Assembly: GCF_900747795.2 (NCBI RefSeq)
Contig: NC_041395.2
Span: forward strand, 165,653,881-165,717,880
DNA length: 64,000 nt
DNA from: Erpetoichthys calabaricus
Lineage: Eukaryota > Chordata > Cladistia > Polypteriformes > Polypteridae
Direction of reading: 5' to 3'
The notes beneath the pieces are model-generated. The model was not told where the DNA came from and searched no databases. It saw only the letters and a list, made by a program, of their open reading frames with translations. This document shows, one piece after another, positions 35,089 to 46,120 of this stretch (position 1 is its first letter; every line of letters starts with the position of its first letter). The position numbers were made by a program, and so were the translations under genes.

Positions 35089-37349
35089 GTAAGACAACAA
35101 TACATGTTGTGTTGTGCACTTTTTTCCATGTTCCATGTTTGTTTACTTGTGTATGGAATGGTGTGAGACCTGACATGTTGGCCTTAACAGACCTTGTGGT
35201 GTCTATTCCTGTCTTCCTGTGACTTCACTGCCAAACCCACCCTTAGGCGTCCCTGTGTTATTGCAAACCCCCTGTCGTGTGAGAATGACCTGGTAACCGG
35301 AATAATGTATAGCTGCTTACAGTGCCTGTAAAAGATGCAAGATAGCCCAAGTGAGTAGGTTTTATTACAAGCAGCCTGTGTTTTTATGTATTTAATTATT
35401 GTTTCCACCCACAGTACAGTGTCTTGAGTGCACTGCTAACTTCAGTATAATGGCATGTGATTCTTCTTTGATTTGTGTCTCCAGCCACACCTTCAACAGG
35501 ATCCCTTTCTTTAATACTCTGCATGCAATGACTATACATAAATTTAAAATGCATTCTGTGCGTGCTTGGACTTCAAGTCCAACAAGTACCTCCATAGTCA
35601 ATGCAGTTTGAACTGACCTATCAATTCAAATATGAAAAGTGTATTTTATCTGCTGAAAAGTGAAAAAAGAACAATCGGTAATGTAGGAGTATCAACAGAG
35701 TCTGCGGATAATATGCTCACAAGCACAAAACAATACAATGCATTCAATTTTCATTGTGAAAAACGCTATCTGACATTTCACCAATCAACACTATCACTAA
35801 GGGCTGCTCTTACTGACCTTGTTAATCCTTAACGCTTGCATTGCATTTTGTATTGTGATAGTAAGAGTTTCCTTTGTGTTTCTATTGTTAAAAGCAGTAT
35901 TATTCTTAAAACATATCAAAAAACAAACAGCAACATTAAATAATAAATTCTTTGAAAAAGTCATATTCTATGCTCTTTTCCTGGTGAGGATCACAAAGAC
36001 CGGCAAGGCTGGTAAAAGCAGAACCTTTATCCCCAACACCTTTGGTAAAATTTGGTACACTTTGGCCTTCTGTGCGGAGTATAGTGCTTCATTTGCCATA
36101 CTAATTGTATACAGGCAAGTGGAACATTTTTTAAACCTACTAAATATTAAGAACATATATTGTAAAACGAAGTGCAAAAAACAGTGCATACAATTAAAAT
36201 TCAGGATGTTGGAAATTAACATTAAAAATAAAACTATCAAAAAAAGTAAAATATTCATTTTACATAAAAAATTAGGTGCATTGGATGGTGAAATTAATGC
36301 TGAAAGGTATGTAAAATTCACATTAAAAAGTGACTGTGCAGAACACCAAACAATGGGTGCATGGACATGCATTTCAAAATGGAAATGTCATCTTGAAAAC
36401 AGAAATACAGGGAGTCCCTGGAATTTACCAATATAACACCTGTGAACAACAGCACAGTCAAGGATACCAAGAAAATCAAACTGTCAATGTTGAGAAACTA
36501 GCAGTACACTTGGCCATGTGTGCTCCAGTTCACAGCCACTGCCTTCCAATATTTCACTCTGTAATGCGTTCTTATGCACTTGCAAGGTTGTGGGGAAACA
36601 GAGACCACAATTGGCTTGTACTGCAGAAATCATTGCTGTTTCACACAGGGGTCCGTTTCGCTCAGAATTACGTCCCAGCTGTAGGATTTTGCAGGAATAA
36701 ATATATCAATTTGTTGTATTTTACAGATATTCTATTATTATTATTTATTTGTAAAATTTACAAGGAATAACCTGATGTTTTCACCACCTTGTGGCTCCAG
36801 CTGACTAGTTTAGAATCCTATGCCTGGTTTTTGCATATCTCCCATGCTTGTAAAACTTTTGTTCAAGACACTGTTTTTCAATACTACACCCTAAAAACAT
36901 GCAGGACTATTTACTTGGCATAGGGATTATAACTACAGGTGCGTGCATGCATGCATTCTGCAGGCACTGCAATCATGAAAGCCGTCTGGTAAATGAATGG
37001 ATAAAGTACTCTTCTCATTAATCCTCAACAAAATGTTTCTAAGCCACCACATAAAACAATAGTCAGTAAAAGAATATTCTGTTCAGATGATGCCATTCAA
37101 AAGGGCACTGTCAGTAACCACTGACCCATTCCTGAATGGTTCAAGCATCACTAACAGCTGTACCTTTTTTAATAGAAAAGATACATTGCATTTTACCTGT
37201 AAATGTATTACTCTAAAGAATCATCTAGGTTTATTACATTTTCTCACAGGAAACTAAAACAGCAAAATTCACTAGGAGTTGTTCATTCATACCTATTATG
37301 ATTACCAGGTGATTCATTAATGATGGATAAACAGTCATAAAAATCATTA

Positions 37350-40300
37350 TAAGTCAATTAATAACAATTAATGTAAGCAATAACATCACATCCTCCCTCC
37401 CCTCACCTAACACAACATATAGCCACCACCCACCAACCTCACCCAAAGCTCCTCCTAAAAGATCAAAAGCTATTGATGTATTCTGGAGGTGCGGGACAAC
37501 AGATACAAGGAGCCTAATGTCAGGGAAAAAGAGAGAGAAATTAAACGTATGCACTGGAAAAATGATACAGATTTACATAATGCCCAGCCAAGTGTCACTT
37601 CTAAAAGCTGGAGCCAGATCTGTTGATCTGCATTGCTAAAAGGTCATGCTAGACTAGATTAAATAAACAAGATTTACAGAAATTTACAAAGAGAGAATCA
37701 GGAGAATTCCAGTAAAATTAGTTTGGTAGTGATCGTACCAAGACAAAAATAACCTCTATTGGATAAAGGTGAGAGTAAAAGTAGAGAGGTCCGAAAGAAA
37801 AATGAGGCGAAATGAGAATATTAATAGAAAGAACAGAAGACAGGCAGATAAAGGCAGCAGACCAAAAAGTAGAGACTGGTAGACAATACCCAAAACAAAT
37901 GAAGAAAAGTCCTACAAAAGTTTTAGAAATAAAGGTAACAAATGGAATCAGCTAACAAATGCATATGATAAAAGTTTGTGATGGGCAAGGTATAGGTTTT
38001 GGATTTTTAGAGAATGTACAGATGTTAGTAAGCGTATCAATTCAAGAAACAGGGAGAAGAAGAGAGGTTACTCTGCCAAACTTAATAAACAGTGTAGGTC
38101 CACCTGACACCATATACTAAACTTGCAAATAAGGATGCCTATGGCTTTAGGTATGGGGAAAACACATACAGAAAGGTATAAAGGGAGTAGAAAAGTAGGG
38201 AAGAGGTTATTGGGACATTGCTTTAAGTACCCAGCTGAGCTGGAGATGGAGAAAAAAAAGGAGGGACAGAAGGCCTAGGTCTCAGTAATTGGAACATTCT
38301 GAGTCTGGAGTTATCAGAAATGTCACTAGGTGTCGTACTACCTTAACTTGTCCAGAGTGGAAAAGAGATGGGTTTGCCACCAGTGCAGAAAGCAGGAAAA
38401 TAGAAGATAGGAGTATAGCTGTGACAAACTGGAGAAGAGCCAATCTCTCATCTTTTTGCAAATTTTGGCAAGCATGTGAAATTTAGTAATGTGAAGTAGG
38501 GAGACATGGCATTAATTTCAAGGAAGTGAAGAGAACATGTACAAGAGATCAGAAGGAGCATTCTTCTGATCAAAAATATCGGCATATAGAAGGTTTTAAA
38601 ACAGGAGTCATAGGCTGCAAAAGTGGTAACCAAGTCAGGATTGCTAAGAGCAATAACAAGGGACTTAAGTGAAATATCAAAAAGTAACGAGGGGAGGTTA
38701 TAGTCCTGTGTGGCACCTTTTAAATCTGAAAGCTTTGAAAAGTTGGCAAGTTGGTGAGAATTAACACCACTGGGGAGGAAAAGAATGTTTTGATCAGGTT
38801 AATATAGATCTTACCAAAACACATACTGTAGAGTACAAAATCTTCCAAAGAAGATTTCAGTTCATGTGGTTAAAAGCCTTCCACATATCAACTGGCAGAA
38901 GGAGCTCTAGGTTGGGGCAGGGTGGGATATAGTACATAGAAGGAGACAAATGTTATCTGCTTCCTTATGAGAACAGTTGGTCGGATTTAGGTGAATTAAT
39001 TTGTGAATAACCAAGTGCATTCAGTGTGCAAGGAGCTTTGCCAGGTTTGTATCAGATTTCATCAAACAGATTGGGTGACAGTTAAGGAGTACAATGACTT
39101 ATTTATCTTGTTTTAAAATGAGGGTAAACAAGGCTGAATTAAATGAGGCGGTTTTAGTTTGGAAGAGGAGATAACAACGGAGTTCAGCATCTGCATATAT
39201 ATAGAGGTGCTAGAAGTAATTTAGGAGGCATCCCATCAGGCCCTGGGTGATTTTCCAGAGATTAAGAAATCTAAATCCTCAAGTTCTGACAATGTAATTG
39301 AGGAATCCAATGTGGTGACCTAATCTGCGGAAAGACTAGAGAGAGAGAGAGACATGTTATCTATCTAAAAATAATAGCTTCTGAAGGGTAGGACTTTAGA
39401 GTTTTCAGAGGTCTAGTTTCTTACTAACCTTCTAAATCAGCATATTAGAGAATCTGCCTGCATTCTCCGAACCCATGTCATATATTTTAGGCTGCAAGTT
39501 GCTCGGTTTCATAGCGTTAGCCAATGACAAAATTATTACAGTTTAGCATATTTTTTTTCAAATCTGGGCACATTCTGGACTAAACCTGGATTCCTGAATG
39601 CACACAAAATCAACTCTCTTGCAACATAAGTAATCAAGGGGACTTGTATATTTGACATTTACTTCAATTCCTTGGACATTCAAATAGGAAAGGTAAAGAT
39701 TAATAATGAACACAATGAAGAAAGACAAAAAGATATAGCAGAAGAAAATAAACGAGAAGATAAGAAGAATCGGCATTTCTGCAATCACACAACTCCTCCC
39801 CCATTGGAACGACACATATCTGAAACAGGTTACAGTGCTCTCCTCCCAAACCCTGCCCCGAATCAACCCAGTAACAATTCGCATTCCAGAACCCACTACT
39901 TGGGCAATGCCTGTGAGCACATAATCGCTAAAAGAGAACAACTTAAAGTTGAACTACCGCAGGCACCTAGCCCACCCACTACAGATAAAGAGGAACATGC
40001 CAGTACCTTGGAAGTTAGACGGGCTCTAGAATTAACTTTACATTGTCAAAGATCAAGTTTCTCAGGTATGTGAAATATTCAGATGGAACAGATATAGTTG
40101 GAAACACAGTTCACAAACTTTTCTCTTCCATTGGTACGGCCTACTGTTAAACTGAAGTTGGCTTTCATAGAACAGATTATAGAAGTCTTTTTGTCTACTG
40201 AAGATTTAACCTGGTGGTCAGAATAGTTGAAAAACTTTAATATTAATGGCTTTGGGTGAGATGAATTATAATAAGGCACCCAGATTCTATGACACTTCTC

Positions 40301-40930
40301 CACTACAGGAACAAAATCACGCAAGGATGGAAATAAAAAAAGACCAAACTTATTTAGAAATTCAGTGGCATTTTTATTTATAGAAACTTCTTTAAATCCC
40401 AAGATTCGAACATTATTGCTGTGGTTTCATTCTTTCAGTTCCATAAGCTTAGAACTAGTGTGGTGCTGAGGTGTCACCCCTTGCATGGCTGCACTCCGGT
40501 CCTAATCTGGGATCCTGAGTTGGTTTGTCATGAGGTGGGTGCGGCAATGCACTGTATCAGCGTGTGCTCCTAACCTCTCATCTCATAAGCTTAGACCCTA
40601 ATGGCCCCTCCTGACTTCCCATTCACGTAATCTGCCTATTATGGTGACTGATAGTTTCGATCAGTGTTCTGCATTCCAAAGACATATTTTGCTACTCATT
40701 GTTAACTTCTTTTATGTCATTTCGGAGAGTACAAAACTTACTTACAAGCGAATAGGTGCTTGACCACAGTTTGCATCAAATTATCAAAGAGGGCATCCAT
40801 ATTTTATCAACCAGCATACTGAGGCATGTTGCCTCTATATGCAGAGATTTCTTTATGGGACTGGAGACTTCAGAGTGAGGCCTTCTCAATCCAGATACCA
40901 TCTTCTGATACCAAAAAGTAAGAGTTTTTT
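37350..40930 (-). mobile_element. L1/Tx1-type LINE relic with ORF1 and ORF2 remnants
   Basis: On the minus strand the order is that of an L1 element. ORF1 remnant (40402-40080): GFKEVSINKNATEFLNKF, VEKCHRIWVPYYNSSHPKP and LILKFFNY match the RNA-binding C-terminal domain of L1 ORF1p, including the 'E+AHR' position (EKCHR). Next comes the ORF2 endonuclease start (about 39680-39558) with the 'N(V)QGI' and FVCIQESRF blocks. Reverse-transcriptase scraps follow near 39250-38780, among them HPGPDGM, HLVIHKLIHLNPTNC and CGRLLTT. The left end near 37350 has no clear A-tail. Many stops and frameshifts make it long dead. A 130-bp SINE at 40454-40583 interrupts ORF1. Confidence 0.65.
40454..40583 (+). 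repeat. Short (about 130 bp) tRNA-like SINE, copy 1, with 12-bp target duplication
   Basis: The insert lies between two perfect copies of CATAAGCTTAGA (40442-40453 and 40584-40595). It begins ACTAGTGTGGTGCTGAGGTG, with TGGTGCTGAGG as an A-box-like motif. About 40 bases on is CGGTCCTAATCTGG, which in copy 2 reads GGTTCCAATCTGG, a B-box-like motif. It ends GCGTGCTCCTAACCTCTCAT. A Pol III head with a target duplication of this length fits a SINE. It interrupts the L1 ORF1 remnant. Confidence 0.75.
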
Positions 40931-41204
40931 TAATATAAAAATGAAGTAATATGGAGATGATGAGAATTATAAATCGAGGAAAAAGTGTGCCCCAAGAGCT
41001 GCCTCAAAACACATTAATCAGCCACCAGAGGTTCCATAGTCTCCTGGTTGGTTTAGTTTGTGTTGATCAATGGCTGCTGTGTTTGTGCCACAATTTTTTA
41101 TTTTATATTCCAGTTACTTGGCATACTATAGACACAAACAGTATTACTGATCAGAAGGTTAAAGATAACTGAGCCAAACACAAAGCAATAAGGATACCAA
41201 GATG

Positions 41205-41395
41205 AATGCTGTGGTATTCATACCTGCATCACAGACTAACCCTGGAAAGGGCACCAGTCCACTGCAGGGTACACACACACTCACACACATTAACATCACC
41301 ATCTCCAGGCCAATTAACCAACACCGCATTTCTTTGGCATGTCTGAAGGAAAAGAGTTACACATGCAGTAAGAGTGGGCAAAATCTAATCTGGTG
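41205..41395 (-). repeat. Old SINE copy, minus orientation
   Basis: This diverged member of the 345-bp SINE family keeps the blocks CCCTGGAAAGGGCACCAGTC, CACTGCAGGGTACACAC and CAGGCCAATTAACC. It lies 30 bases left of the young copy. Confidence 0.5.
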
Positions 41396-41418
41396 AGTTG
41401 GTGAGGTGATGAAAACAT

Positions 41419-41763
41419 CCATCTATCCATTTTCCAACCCGCTGAATCCAAACACAGGGTCACGGGGGTCTGCTGAAGCCAATCCCAGCCAACACAGGGC
41501 ACAAGGCAGGACCCAATCCCAGGCAGGGTGCCAACCCACCGCAGGACACACACAAACACACCCACACACCAAGCACACACTAGGGCCAATTTAGAATCGG
41601 CAATCCACCTAACCTGAATGTCTTTGGACTGTGGGAGGAAACCGGAGCGCCTGGAGGAAACCCACGCAGACACGGGGAGAACATGCAAACTCCACGCAGG
41701 GAGGACCCGGGAAGCGAACCCGGGTCTCCTAACTGCGAGGCAGCAGCGCCACCGTGCCGCCCA
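41419..41763 (-). repeat. Well-preserved 345-bp tRNA-derived SINE, minus orientation
   Basis: The insert is flanked by perfect 12-bp copies of TGATGAAAACAT (41407-41418 and 41764-41775). Read on the minus strand it starts GGCGGCACGGTGGCGCTGCT (A-box region) and has a B box GGGTTCGCTTCCCG. The body carries AGTTTGCATGTTCTCCCCGT and AATTGGCCCTAGTGTGTGCT. It ends GTTGGAAAATGGATAGATGG. Family members elsewhere in the window are far more diverged, so this is a recent insertion. Confidence 0.88.
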
Positions 41764-43086
41764 TGATGAAAACATTGTGTGCCATAATGTAAATTGTAAC
41801 AGTAAATAATAGATCATAAATGAATAATGAGAAGGTACAACAAATTGCTCCATTTATTCCCTCTTTATCCCAGGATTGAGGCTTAATTTTTAAATTATTT
41901 AATGCAGTAATTGTTTATGCTAATTTTATGCAATATCTTATTTTACACACCCACTTTTTGATGCTAAATCATGTACCCAATTTTATGCAAATATGTTAAT
42001 TTTATGCACCATTTTATTATATGGAACACTGATTTTTAATTTTATGCAATATTTTGTTTTTGCTAGCAATTTTTAATTGTACACATTGATTATTTTTTGC
42101 ATTAAGCGCTCCTGGGCCACTTTGGGGAAAAAAAGGTCAAAGTAATCAATTGCTATTGTTATAAAATAAAATTTGTTTCAGGAAACAAAGTTCAGTAATT
42201 GCTTGCCTGGGTTTTTTGAGAAGCATTTTGCTTCAGTGACTAAAGCAAGAACTCGTTGATGGAAGATTCATTTTCTTTTCAGCACTGTCAACAGTATAAA
42301 AAACACAAAACGATAATAATAAGTGAATTCAAAAGCACCCTGTAACACTTAAACATGTTGTTGGTATCCAAGTGTATTATATTATGTTGACAAATTCTTT
42401 ACTTGAAGGCTAAACATATAAATCAGAATCTTGGTACCCCATGTGGCTGCAGTTTTTCATTCCCACCAATTAATTTTTTTAATTGGACCCTTCCATTAAT
42501 GTGTTTTCTTGTGTTAATTCAGAAATTACAAACTGGTTATGCTGAATCATTACTACATGAAGCATGTATGTGTATTAGATGGGGATGAATTAATTCTTTT
42601 TTAATTCTGCCGTTTATTAGGCTGTTTATTTTAATGTTCAGGTAGTATAGCCTCTTTAGCATTGTGTTTACTCAAGGAAAAACAAGCCAAAAATGTTTTT
42701 TTTTAAACAAGAAAAAATCTTATTACGTATAACAGAAACACAAATACCAAAATGTTAGCATAAATATAGTAGAAAAGGTAGGTCTAGTCACTGCTGCTGT
42801 GCTGATTGCGGATTTAATACACATGTTTTGTGTGACATGATTTAAAACAGTCACCAGCACACAGCTTTATTTTGCAATTGGGACAGTATAAGTGTGTTTC
42901 TTGTCGCACTTTTCTTATTTTTTTTTTCTTTCTGTTGCTTGTACTTGAGAGTGTAGAATGTCTGTGCCTGACCTGCATGATCAGTATGCCTCCTGTGTTA
43001 TTGCAGGCTAGCACAGTATAAGGAATGACTTCCACATTTCCCCTGACACAAACATTGACAGTCGCTGCATTATGAACAGTGCTGTG

Positions 43087-43213
43087 AACTAGTGTGGTGC
43101 TGAGGTGTCACCTGTTGCATGACTACGTTCGGGTTCCAATCTGGGATCCTGAGTTGGTTCGTCATGTGGTGGGTGCGGCAATGTGCCAACAGCGCGTGCT
43201 CCTAACATCCTCT
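43087..43213 (+). repeat. Short tRNA-like SINE, copy 2
   Basis: The copy starts ACTAGTGTGGTGCTGAGGTG, contains GGGTTCCAATCTGGGATCC and ends GCGTGCTCCTAACATCCTC. It agrees with copy 1 over nearly the whole length with scattered mismatches. No clear target duplication is seen. Confidence 0.65.
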
Positions 43214-44651
43214 TAGGGGGCTAACATTTTGTTTGTTCTTGAACTTGGATCACAATTATTTTGCCTTTTTTGTCAGGTAGCTACTGTTGCACCACAGTGA
43301 AGCTTCACACAACCACATTCACCAGGGATCTCACGGCAGATCAGTCAATGAGTCAGGAGATGCTGAACAAACAAAGTAATTTCATAGCCTTCATAAGCCA
43401 TATTACATTTCAAAATGTATAATGCCAGTTTAAAACTTTAGAACAGTTAAATCAAATTTAAGATATGATATTAAGATGCTTAATATAGATAGTAAATGCT
43501 AAAATGGCTTTCTAGCCTATGTTAAGTGATTGAATTCATAAGGCATGGAGATTTAAAACCAAAGACCAGCCTGTTTCTGCTTTTGGTTGGATGGCTGCTT
43601 TTTTTTCCAGTGAAACACAGAACCTTTTGTCCAGTGACAAAGATCACCCTTTTCCTTTTTTTATATATAATACAGGGTGGTCTGCAGGATCTCCCTTCCA
43701 GACAAATGGGTCTCCATTCAGCACCCTCTTGCTAATAGGTTAACTCTAAGCTGATTTACTCTTCAGTAGGAGGCAAATTTCAGATGCCTGATACACACAC
43801 CCCGACGTTATCAAAGAAAAAGCAGAGAAAGTCATACTTTGAACCATGTTTTGTTCTGCCTGCAGCACTCTATGGACATTTTAATGAGGAAAAAATGTTT
43901 TGAGTGATTAAGAGGCAAGTGCAATTAACAAATGATGGATGATAAAACTTTGTAGTAGAGCACAAGAAGCAAAGTCCTACAATTACTAAACGTCAAGTAG
44001 TCCTACAAGTCCAACATAAGATGAAAGCTAGCAGTCTAACCAAATAGCAGCCGGGGAGCTGTGCTTTCAAGAGCTGCTCATCACATTCATCAAAGAGCGG
44101 CTTAGATCTTTCTAGCAGTAGCAAGCAAACCTTGGGCACTCAATACTTTTCTGCCATTTTCAGTGAATTCAGTGTAACATCAAAGGTCCACAAAAAAATT
44201 GAAGTCATTAGACTAAAAATAAAAGGGTGTGGGTTGTCAAGGTCTTCAACATATTTTATATTACAGCATTTATTAGTATTGAAAAATAATTAAGTGTTCA
44301 GTCTTTATGAAAGTTTCATAAGCAATTTATTGTGGAAAGAGCAGGTTACTGTATGTATTTCATACAGGAACATATATTAACCCCCAGATTTTTATTATTA
44401 TTTTTTTTTATTATGGAACATTAGAATTAGTGGTTGAATTGACAATCCTAAACATGTTCTTGGTCTGCCCTGTTTCTCTCCCTGTGATCTCTAACCATTG
44501 GCATCTTCAGCTCCTTGTTGATCCATAGAAGCAGCAGCTCTGCTCTGAGGTCCTCTGGGACTGTCAGGCCCTTTGGCTTGTCAGAGAGTGACCTCTTGTA
44601 GAGGAATCTTATTTTAGTAACCTGAACGGAATTGGCAGTAGTAGCCGCATG

Positions 44652-45618
44652 TGTGGTGATGCTGGTCCCCTACAGACTCCCTCTTCCCAAATGGGAGTCT
44701 GTTGAACCAACACCGTCGATAGTTATGACCGAGATGAGCTGACATATGAGGACAATTCACTGATGAGGCCAGAGGTTGGTGGAAAAAAGTGCTCAAGTGC
44801 TTTTATTAAAAGAAAAGTCAAAACACAAGTAAATCCAACAAAAGTGTCAATTGTGCAGTGTTCTAAAAATACATAAAGAAATCCATAAAAATCCAGTAAA
44901 AAGTAGGGATAAAACAAAATCAATAAATAAATCCGTTAAAAATCAGAGGTTAAAAATGCAGACTAACTTCTTCCGATCTCAGTCCACCTCATTCTCTTTC
45001 TCCCTGGCTCACCCATTGCTCACGTAGCTGGCAGAGACTCAGCAGCCACAAGCTCCTTTTGGCAGACCTCCAAGCTTCACAGCCAGACCGTCCGAGGTCG
45101 GCTCTCCTCCCTTCTTACTTTGCGCTCACATGGTCACACTTCGGAAGCCTAGGGAGGGCACCTGCCTTGCTCGCCACACTCCACCCGAACGGTCAGTGGG
45201 GCGAACTAGCCCCTAGAGCGCCACGGCTAACGCTCCTTCACAGGGCCCCAGTTCGCACTGCTTCCTCCTTCCAGGTGGCCAGATCGTACTTCTCATGCCT
45301 GCCTTTCATGTCCTTTAACCTCCTTCACTTTCGATCATTTTTCCTCTCGTCTTTGATTTCTTCTATCTTTGATTCCCCCCCACCCCCTTCCTTGAGCCAA
45401 CCCGTATATAAACACTCGTGTCTCCGTGGGCGCAGCGCCTTAATCACATGCCGCAGGAAGCCAATGAAGTAATTGAGAACAATTGCACCCACACGTGCAG
45501 GTGCGACTCGCTCCAACTACCTCATTAACTCCCCGCGTCGTGCCCACGGACAGCGACATGGCTCTATGGATTTAAAACATGGCGCTTTTTTTTGAAGCCA
45601 CAGACCCGCTATACCACA
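44652..45618 (-). repeat. Solo LTR, family B, copy 1
   Basis: This 967-bp block has borders TGTGG...CCACA and perfect 5-bp flanking duplications, GCATG at 44647-44651 and 45619-45623. The polyadenylation signal (reverse complement of TTTTATTAAAA, near 44800) and the TATA-like region (TTATATACGGG near 45405) place transcription on the minus strand. No internal region is present, so it is a solo LTR fossil left by recombination. It is related to 59936-60949. Confidence 0.8.
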
Positions 45619-45623
45619 GCATG

Positions 45624-46120
45624 CACTGTCAAAATGCAGTGGCATATCTCAACGGGCACAAGTCCCACCACTGGCTCCCTGTAGCAGCTTGCATCAAGTT
45701 CAAGTCATTGATTCTTGTCTACAGTGCAGTTCAGCACCTACTTATGTGAAGGTCCTGTTCTCCTTCATGCACAATCGGGTCTGCTAATGAATCTCATGTG
45801 GCGATACCACCTCCACAAAGCATCAAATCTCAATCCAGACTGGAATCACGTAAAGCTCTTATCTTTTGTGGTGAGCTCCCCACATTCATCCAAACTGCTG
45901 ACTTCCTCAATGTGTTTAAGAAGAATTTGTAGACCTTCCTGTTTTGTGAACATCTAATTGCTAATGGTTTCTGATGCTAGATTCGCTGAGTAGTTAATAT
46001 AAGGTTAATTAGTCTTGTGCTTTAATTTGTTAAATGGCTGCTTAATATGAAGGTCTACAATGCTTTTCACTTGTTTTGGTCAATTTTTGTAACCTAGTCT
46101 TGTAACAGTCATTTCAAAAA
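45624..46120 (+). mobile_element. L2-like LINE 3' relic
   Basis: The translation includes HWLPVAACIKFKSLILVYSA, the 'HWLPV..RI.FK.L.LV(Y/F)' segment found near the end of L2-type ORFs (compare HWLPVQFRVHFKILLFVFKS in the intact copy). A region near 45870-45930 matches the 'LW(n)sLP..(i)r.a.....FK..LK(t)' ending. It is broken by stops. Confidence 0.5.

Noticed and set aside
35819-36770. Overlapping ORFs of 205, 146 and 134 codons
   Set aside because: The sequence is AT-rich, the peptides are hydrophobic or lysine/asparagine-rich with no motif, both strands are open, and there are no splice borders or repeat context. Best read as chance.
39672-40073. 133-codon + strand ORF
   Set aside because: It is the antisense of the L1 relic's ORF1-ORF2 junction. 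The minus strand gives the recognisable protein blocks.
45059-45472. 137-codon ORF in a GC-rich region
   Set aside because: Lies wholly inside a solo LTR; no domain is visible.
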